From Hemicordylus capensis (taxonomy: Eukaryota > Chordata > Lepidosauria > Squamata > Cordylidae), in NCBI RefSeq assembly GCF_027244095.1, contig NC_069661.1:121771501-121835500 (forward strand): a stretch of DNA of 64,000 nucleotides. The letters are read 5' to 3'. Numbering within the stretch: the stretch's first letter is position 1; every line of letters starts with the position of its first letter. The notes below the pieces were generated by a model, which saw nothing but the letters and a program-made list of their open reading frames with translations, did no database searches and was not told the DNA's origin. This document shows positions 57,801 through 64,000 of the stretch, piece after piece. A program made the position numbers and the translations under genes.

Positions 57801-60104
57801 GTACAGGGCTGGCATGCAAGAAGAATACCAACCATGCACAAATGTTCTATTTGCAAGAAAGCTTCTCAGCCAGTTGCTCCATGTAACAAGTTGGGCCGCT
57901 TTCTTGCAAATATATTTACTTGTTGGGAAGTCAATCCTCCTTCTTTTCATAGGTGGATTCGTCAACTTTCTCACCACCAAATCAAATAATGAGCAAGATG
58001 GCCAATTTGCCATGAGAAAACAAAAAGCAAGTCAAGCAACTTCCATACAAATAAATATGCTTCTAGAAGAGTAATTACTAGACTTGGTAGGAGAAGGAAG
58101 AGTGACTGGGGAATCTACTTCTCCCTCCTTCTCTATTGGTGACAGCTGTACATGTCCCTTGTGCATGTACCTCTGTGCATGCCACATCTGAGACTTTTCT
58201 AGAGATGTGGAGGAGGGCCAGCCTTCCCCTTGCTGATGCCACCCATGTGCTCTTGGGTGACACCTCTGTAACACACAGGTAAATAGAAGCCAAATTACAA
58301 GGTCAAATCAGGCAAGAATTTTATGCATTGCAGATAACCTCCAAGTGCTACATTTATTACATATATCCAGATGTGAATTCTGTAATGTATGTTGTTTGGT
58401 CTTCTTACAGCTGAGAAAAATAAGCAACAAAGGTCTGAGACTAGAAGGGCATGGGAAGCATTAGAGTTACAGCAGGAGTTTGGGGAAAGACTGAAAAGCC
58501 TTTGTTTAGTTTTGCTATTTCAGTCCCAACCCAGTAATGGGAGTGTTATTCTTTGCTTCAGGTTCTTAGATCATGCCCTTCACTGTGATGTTGAAGTATT
58601 TACAAGAGGTGTATTATGTGTTGATTATATATGGCTGTATCTCCCTTCCTCTGTACAACTCTACAGTACATATGGAGTGGCTAAGGTTACCTCTTTGCTT
58701 CAAGGTTGACTGCATACAGAAGGAAAGGATATTTGTGTTGTTCTCCACACACTCTGCATATACAGAGGGGGTAGAAACAAGCTGGCTCTCTGTCTGAAGC
58801 TACTATTATTTCAGTCTACTTATTGGGAAATTTGGTCAGTTGCCATTTCTGCTTCATTGCTAAAGATTAACTGGTAAAATTAAAGAATGCTACATGTATG
58901 GAATCCAAATGCAGAAGTGACTATCAAACAACTAACTGGAAGTAGAAAATGACTAGATGATTTTACAGTCTTACTTTCTACAGGCACAATCCACAGGAAA
59001 GTAATGTTGTGCAAGCCCCATTAAAATGAACAGGAGTATGGATATACTCTTGTGCAGTTTCCAATCATTTCAATGGAACTGGCTAGAAAAAATTCCCAGA
59101 GGACCATGCTTTATATTTACTGATGTTATGTTTCAGGGTTAAAACCTATTCTGTATTATAGATTTCAGAGAGGAATTTTCCTGGCAGCAGTATTTTACAA
59201 CTGCCTTGTTGCTGTCTGGAGGGAACTGCCATCCTCTGAAGGGGGAAAAAAATTAGGTGGACCAATAAACTGAGCCAATATGGCAATTCGTAGATGGTAG
59301 GAATGGGTGGTAGTGTGATATAATCTAACAGCCTATTATTTAGAAAGATTAAGGAAGCATAGATAAAACTGCACTTGAGGAAGTTTATATTTTCCATCTG
59401 AGGCAACATTTGAGATGTAGTTAACATTCCTAACATTCACATGTGTGTGTCAATTACTGCATTTTTAGTATAAATTGTACTTTCAGTTGGAAATGTGGGA
59501 GCCTTTTGTTTAAGTCCCTACTTATACTGCACAATGTAAATCCATCTGTACACTGAGGTATGGGATCACCAAAGTATCAAAGAGTATATATAAAAAAGTA
59601 GCCATGTGGCTCTAATTTTTGAGAATACTAGCATTTTCTCAGAGGCAAGGTAGAAGAAGCTGGCAGGTAGGACAATACCTAGGGAAGCAGGAGCCCCTGG
59701 CCTTTTAGCAGCAAATTGTCCCTAGAGCTTGAGAGAGAGAGGAGGAGGAGGAACAATTAGCCACTAGCAGGAAAGATGATGTGCACCTGCCTTCAGGAAA
59801 GCTTCAGAACTTTCAACAGCTAGTCTGATTTACACACAACTTCTTGTTACGTGATTAATGTAATGTGTAGCCATACTCTAAGATGGTGTCGTACAGTCCA
59901 AAAACAACAACAGACACAAGCAAGAGTGACATGCATATAGGAATAATCCAGAACCAAAGACTTTTACCTGCAAAAGTGTATGTGCTGCATGTGTGACAGG
60001 AAAAATGCCTTCTGTGACTGATAAGCAATCTGAATATCCAACGAAGTATCCAATTTTAAAGGAGTCCATAATTAGAGTAATAACTGCAAACAGAGTAATC
60101 CCAC
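46971..60104 (-). CDS. OTOP1: Otopetrin-1 proton channel, coding exons 2-6 (5' end missing)
   Basis: OTOP1 forms a proton-selective channel of the plasma membrane, known for otoconia formation and sour taste. Five exons join in phase with GT/AG borders: 60104-59968, 57014-56956, 51349-51219, 49975-49035 and 47141-46971, giving about 479 codons after one base from exon 1. The predicted chain opens GGITLFAVIT, contains FLWCHAKDIIQSFKTLE, HQLNEHKERLITLGF, YYLYPFNIEY and NPARKLDADLLVGTASGSW, and ends HSAASLFEVSCKT. These segments match OTOP1 more closely than OTOP2 or OTOP3 (from memory). The hydrophilic loop before the last membrane segments, encoded at the end of exon 5, is the most diverged part. 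Exon 1, with the N-terminus and first membrane helices, was not found up to 64000, so intron 1 exceeds 3.9 kb. DRD5 follows on the same strand, about 30 kb on. Confidence 0.95.
47142..49034 (-). other. OTOP1 intron between exons 5 and 6
   Basis: 1893 bp with GT/AG borders. About 48194-48226 carries 'gtcttgtggcatcctaaaga', a dispersed repeat also seen at 13138-13160. No other feature is visible. Confidence 0.7.
49035..49975 (-). CDS. OTOP1: OTOP1 coding exon 5
   Basis: 941 bp, open throughout. Acceptor AG at 49976-49977 after a (TC)n-rich tract, donor GT at 49033-49034. It encodes LDDHAPHCNCTT, YYLYPFNIEY, several hydrophobic segments (about 49800-49590 and 49510-49390), a polar loop rich in Asn/Ser, and AAFLFLCNLS at the end. 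The open frame continues past the donor into intron sequence, and that part is not coding. Confidence 0.93.
50428..50655 (+). repeat. Sauria-type SINE in an OTOP1 intron
   Basis: Plus-strand copy of the 18738 family, antisense to OTOP1: B-box-like 'ggttcaaatccctg', body 'ggcatcatctcatactgcg', BovB-like end 'gagtcaaaattgacttgacg'. The first part of the tRNA-like head is lost. Confidence 0.8.
51219..51349 (-). CDS. OTOP1: OTOP1 coding exon 4
   Basis: 131 bp. Acceptor AG at 51350-51351, donor GT at 51217-51218. Completes the Arg codon and encodes FGVIHSVFTNLLLWTNGVLT, then ESKHQLNEHKERLITLGF and VNISI. The phase with both neighbours is correct. Confidence 0.93.
52386..53470 (+). mobile_element. 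L2-like LINE, 3' part, inside the hAT foldback element
   Basis: Fragments in order: DGVPQGSVLSPMLFNIYMKPL-type text, YQYADDTQIYFFMS (52490), LNPDKTEVLIVRG (52610), SRLDFCNA (52870) and LWNALPAKI (53225), ending 'aaccacccagagacaaaagt' and (TTTA)n at about 53440-53470. Frame breaks are few, so this is among the younger L2 copies here. Confidence 0.85.
53473..53745 (-). repeat. Two LINE 3' tails on the minus strand
   Basis: About 53473-53530 ('atttgcttccaaaatagctc') and 53680-53735 ('ataccgctctatagccggag') are minus-strand LINE 3' ends of the 'ggagctccggctat...cggtat' type. Both are short and their order of insertion is unclear. Confidence 0.6.
54625..56955 (-). other. OTOP1 intron 3 remainder, with a LINE tail at 55655-55800
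   Basis: About 55655-55800 on the plus strand matches a LINE 3' UTR ('ttttagattgtgagcccttt', then 'gtaaaccactttggg' and 'gtatataaatatttgtc'). The rest shows no recognised feature. Confidence 0.55.
56956..57014 (-). CDS. OTOP1: OTOP1 coding exon 3
   Basis: 59 bp, too short to stand out as an open frame. Acceptor AG at 57015-57016, donor GT at 56954-56955. Encodes VYFLWCHAKDIIQSFKTLE plus two bases of the next Arg codon. The human counterpart has GHAKD in place of CHAKD. Confidence 0.93.
57459..57596. mobile_element. Palindromic hAT MITE with perfect 8-bp target duplication
   Basis: Ends CAGGCGTCCCCAAACTGCGG and the near-complement ending in CCTG. Both flanks read CTTTACAC (57451-57458 and 57597-57604). 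The 138-bp element is almost wholly palindromic ('ctccagatgttgctgaacta' mirrors 'tagttcagcaacatctggag'). It lies in OTOP1 intron 2. Confidence 0.9.
57711..57798. repeat. (TG)n-(CG)n-(CA)n alternating purine-pyrimidine tract
   Basis: TG units, then mixed 'gcgcatgcacacg', then CG/GC units, then about twenty CA units. Except for two short breaks the tract alternates purine and pyrimidine, which favours left-handed Z-DNA. It lies in OTOP1 intron 2. Confidence 0.9.
57799..59967 (-). other. OTOP1 intron 2 remainder, no feature recognised
   Basis: No exon or named repeat was recognised, apart from a short GA/GGA stretch at about 59728-59752 and a weak MITE-like palindrome near 58983-59090. Confidence 0.45.
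59968..60104 (-). CDS. OTOP1: OTOP1 coding exon 2
   Basis: 137 bp. Acceptor AG at 60105-60106 after 'tttcttttag', donor GT at 59966-59967. Encodes GGITLFAVITLIMDSFKIGY, then FVGYSDCLSVTEGIFPVTHA and ending HTLLQ. The first codon is split (G from exon 1). Confidence 0.93.
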
Positions 60105-60393
60105 CTAAAAGAAATTTAAAAAGCAAGGAAAGTGTTACTATGAAAATATCTTCATAGGCTACACAAAATAATAAAGATAAGCAGTCTGGAAATTAAGCTC
60201 AGATACCATGAACAAGAACAAAAGTAAAACTGCCTCACACCTATCAGACTCTCTGGAAATGCTGTAAGACACTTTCATATGGACTGACTTTTAATGCCCA
60301 TAGGGATTAGGCAGATGGGGGTGATTTTAATTCTCTTATAGTGTTTTTCTGAGTACAGTGTTATTTTTGCCTTTCTATCCTGTGTACATGGTT

Positions 60394-60552
60394 ATGTTTA
60401 TCCTCACAACAACCCTGTGAGGTAGGTTAGGCTGAGAGAGAAGTGACTGGCCCGCCGGAGTCACCCAGTGAGTTTCATGGCTGAACGGGGATTTGAACTC
60501 AGGTCTCCCTCGTCCTAGTCCAGCACTCTAACCACTACGCCACACTGGCTAC
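60394..60552 (-). repeat. MIR-like tRNA-derived SINE in OTOP1 intron 1
   Basis: The minus strand reads 'gtggcgtagtggttagagtg', 'ggactagga', 'gagttcaaatcccc' (A/B-box-like), then 'cctcacagggttgttgtgag'. Same family as 3870-4060 and better preserved. Confidence 0.75.
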
Positions 60553-63500
60553 AGTATTAATCAAAATTTCCAAGTTGTTAGCCATTAGAACTCATGGGAT
60601 AAGGAAAGCTAGAAATTCTAATAAAACAGAATGAAGTCAATTACTTTCAGGATATTTTCAACTTTTAACAGGATCATTCTGGAGTCAGTGGGTTGTGGAT
60701 TACATATAAAGACACACTTTCATGGGAGTAATCCTTACTGAGCACAGTGGAACTTATTCTGCATAAGCATGCATTGGATTGGACTGCAAGAGTTGCAAAA
60801 AAGCCAGTATTATTAGATGCACTTTCTTCAGTCACTGTACCTGTGTTCTACCATTTATGCCATTCTTAATGTTGTGGGAGCCAAGGTCTGGACTTGGCAA
60901 CCCTATTGCTGAATGAGATTCTATAGTAACTATCACTTTACCTGGTACACTGTGAAATGAAGCAAAACACTCCATAGCTGCACAGCAAAGCTATAACACT
61001 CACAGAGCTGAACAATCACATTACAGTCCCTTGACTCGGGAGTCTTACAATGGAAAGTAATACAATCACTTGGTATGCAATCTACATTGTTCAAAAAAAA
61101 TAGTTACATTGAACCACTATAAGGAAAGAGATCAAAATAAAATAATGAATTATACATCTGTATAGGGAAAAAGGAATTCAAATGAGTTTATCCAGAAAAT
61201 TGAGAGAAACACTGCATACTGTATTTGTTTGTATTAACCTTTTCTATAGCACTAAAAGCTGTGGTGTGGGTGTTGACAGCTTCAAAATCACTTGCTTCAG
61301 GCTTGCACATATTTACTATGAGCTTGCCACCAAAAGATTTTATTAAAAAGAACACTAACTTAACATTAAACTTCAATGTCAGGAACAATTCTGTATACAC
61401 AATATGAAAGTATGTCAGAATTGTCTCCAACATGATATCAGTAATGAAACCCTTGCTCACACACATGTGAAGTAGCTCTGGACTGGACTGACTTTAGGAT
61501 CTTTTGCATGTTACAGCATGTGTCAGAAAAGCAGGTGCACAAGAAAGATTTCCAATCTCTTTTTTGGCTGCACATTATCACCTTCATGAAGTGCCTGCAC
61601 CACAGTAGGCATGAAATGTTCCCTTTTTAAATAAGGCAGCCTATGACAAAAAACAGAAGTGAAAATTATTCACACATCTATTCTTTTGATACATTGCTAA
61701 ACCAAGCCCCAAGACGAAGCACAGCTGGAGAATCTATTCCTGGTATGGCCAGGACCAGAAGTGGAAGGCACAGATGTAGACAGGCTAGACTAGAGAAGCA
61801 GAAGGCCAGAGGCATAAGATATGATTAACAATGGGCTCAGCCATTTTTGGAAGGGCGGTATAGAAATCAAATGAATGAATAAAGGTCAGACGCTAGATCA
61901 AAGTGTGGCAAGGTAGTCTATATTGCTATTCACTGGAATAAGTTGCTCAGACTGGAGATGTGGTCTGGAGGCAGAGGTTTCATAGAGCCTGGTGCATCAT
62001 TGACTTGTGGAGTCAGCTGACCACATTCAGGTGGGGGACATTTGACAGTGATCAGGTCAATATCGCAGCCCAACCTGGCAGGCAATCCTCCTTGTTAGGT
62101 GGAGCAGCCACATTTCTGTGTGGGGCTTATGGGGGTGTGGGGGGGGGCAGAAGTTGGCCAGCATACCACACTGGCCAACTTTTCCCCCTTCTTGCTGCCA
62201 GAGTAAGATTTAGGGTAGAAGGATAAAGCAGCGACGACATAGCAGTTTTCAACAGAAAATTTCTCAAGTGGTTTAGAAAAAGAATGATAATAACATGGTT
62301 CCCTGTCCCCATAGGGCTTGCATTCTAGAGCATTAACTTACTGTGGGACTGTGTAAACACTGATCTAATAGAAAATTCATTATGTATACCAGGAATTAAA
62401 TCACTAACTCACTCTATAAGAAATAAGGATGTTTAGCTGGACTAAGTATCTCAGTTTCAGATTCTACTTGAATAGCAAATGTGACCATACTACAGCTACT
62501 TCTAGAAGGACAGAGAGGAAAGACCTTGGGGCATGTCTTAACTCCTCCTTCTAGTCTTGTCCCTAACTTCCCTTTAGATTTTTCTTTCTATAAAGCTTTT
62601 TAATGGGTTCCTCAAAAAACAAACTCCATAAGTGGAATTTTATGGAGGTTTCTGGGTAGATCTTTCTACCTAGAAACCCTGAAAAGGCTCCCACTGCTGT
62701 GCACACATTCAAAAGAAAATCAGAAATAATAAGGCATGTGGTGTATCTCTGGGGTGTTTGAAGCCCTGGCCTTACAGCCTAGGTGGCTAGCCAGGAAACT
62801 GTAGTCTGCACAGCAGTGTTTCTGTTCCTTTAGGGTATTGTTTTCATCCTTTGCCATCAAGTGCTCTGCGGGGGGGAATTATTTTAGCCCCTTTGGTTGT
62901 GACTGTAGCAAATGCTTTAATAGTGTAATGGGTAACTTGGGATAGATATTTTTACAGATCACTTTATTATTTGTTAATTACACCTTTTAAGTTCCCCATC
63001 CCGTTCTGTCTATTCACTATCATAATGATTTCAGAAGAACACTCATTTCTTATTGCAGGTGAATATGTGTCTTTATTGCTGGGTGGGTAGAGAACATAAC
63101 TAAAATTTAAACTGCAGTCGGAGCAAAGCAAAGTCCAAAGGCTTTGTCTAGAGCCAGCCCATAGTAGAAAGCTCTATATTTAATTCTTCAGGGGCCATGT
63201 TACTACAGAGGTTGTTTTTCCCCAGGTTCACTTGAGTAATCATAGGGTGACTAACCATGAAGAATCGACCCTGATTCAAGATGAATTCAAATAAGTGAGT
63301 CCATTCCTCCTAGTGCACTGCTAGAAGGAGCATTAGCCCCACCACCACCTGCCATATTTGTTTAATAAAATTGTTCCTATTGGCATTGCTAACACAAGGA
63401 CCATATGCTTCAGATGTCTGGCCATGTGCTCTGAACCTCTTGCCTGCCTGCCCCCCTACGCCTCCATCACCAACCTTGTCTGGACAAAGCAGGAGGTGGC

Positions 63501-63584
63501 AGCAAGGGAGCACACTTTGGAAGGGAATAAAAAAAGATCCAAGCCAGCAGGTTCTTCCATCACAACCCCTGCCTTTGAGCCTTC
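60553..63584 (-). other. OTOP1 intron 1, no exon 1 found
   Basis: I searched the minus strand for the N-terminal segments expected in exon 1 and saw none. LINE tails lie at 61838-61885 (plus, 'gggcggtatagaaatc') and about 62245-62330 (minus). A small hairpin ('aagttggccag' pair) lies at 62151-62181. Confidence 0.5.
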
Positions 63585-64000
63585 AGATTCAGATTAGGTT
63601 TATTATAACCCAATATCAGAAAACAAGCAGAAAACAGAAACAAGGGGGAAATGCAAAGTTATAGAAAAAACAATACAACTTATAGCTTACATCAAGTTCA
63701 TATATGATATTATAGATACACTAAATCAATACTCAAAGACCAACACTTCCCCAGGGGATAAAATTACAGATTTAACCATCTAATGCAGCAGGCCCTGGAG
63801 CAAAATTTTGCAGCACTAAGATAATGTCTGTGTTGCAATCTGAAAGAAGAAGAAAATTTATCTGACCTGCCTGGAGATTTCTTTAAAATTGGAGTTATAA
63901 AAATAAAATGAATACCTCTGTAAAACTGGCAATATAATATCATGTGGTCCACAGCTTAGTTCAGCCTCCCACTTCTTGCAGGGAGAAATCTGATCTGCAT
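63585..64000 (-). mobile_element. Second-clade LINE, 3' part, running off the window
   Basis: The minus strand encodes VDHMILYCQFYRGI, ITPILKKSPGRSDKF and AAKFCSRACCIR, which fits the region after the CxC..H..C cluster of the family at 34132-36726 (EHVLLSCPFY). The 3' end is near 'ggttataataaacctaatct'. The element continues past 64000. Confidence 0.6.

Noticed and set aside
61188-61466. Minus-strand frame considered as OTOP1 exon 1
   Set aside because: It lacks the expected Ala/Ser/Pro-rich N-terminus and first helices, and does not end in a split Gly codon at a GT donor.

Overview
The window is from a vertebrate nuclear genome, most likely a squamate reptile (lizard or snake). Two host genes can be identified, both on the minus strand: a D1-class dopamine receptor that matches DRD5 (single exon, 15386-16945) and the last five coding exons of an otopetrin proton channel that matches OTOP1 (46971-60104). 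DRD5 and OTOP1 are neighbours in other amniotes (mouse, from memory), so the order looks like conserved synteny. OTOP1 exon 1 is not in the window and should lie beyond position 64000. The squamate call rests on the repeats: tRNA-headed SINEs whose 3' end resembles a BovB tail (Sauria-type), SINEs with a 5S-rRNA-like head, L2-like LINEs with an AAATA tail, and many hAT foldback elements.

Layout: 1-5190 is mostly foldback DNA elements, one 5S-headed SINE and one MIR-like SINE. 5195-10505 is one L2-like LINE split by a 2.26-kb hAT element with a perfect 8-bp target duplication. 10506-14386 is intergenic with microsatellites and small palindromic elements. 14387-17760 holds a hAT MITE, DRD5 and its GC-rich 5' flank. 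17761-30707 is intergenic with SINEs, an old LINE fragment, a 300-bp tandem repeat and microsatellites. 30710-32350 is a Tc1-type element rebuilt as a near-perfect palindrome. 33160-36897 is one 5S-headed SINE interrupted by two LINEs of different families. 36898-46490 holds further foldback elements and an L2 copy carrying a hAT insertion. 46971-64000 is OTOP1 and its introns, which contain a 2.6-kb hAT foldback element, itself carrying an L2 copy, plus MITEs and SINEs.

The two genes do not act in one pathway: DRD5 is a Gs-coupled dopamine receptor and OTOP1 a proton channel. The remaining structure is a record of transposition. Insertion order can be read at several places because one element interrupts another and target-site duplications survive. 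No CRISPR array, operon, rRNA gene, functional tRNA gene or gene system of unknown type was recognised. The most unusual object is the palindromic Tc1 element, in which the 5' half has been replaced by an inverted copy of the 3' half while the catalytic DD34E frame stays open.
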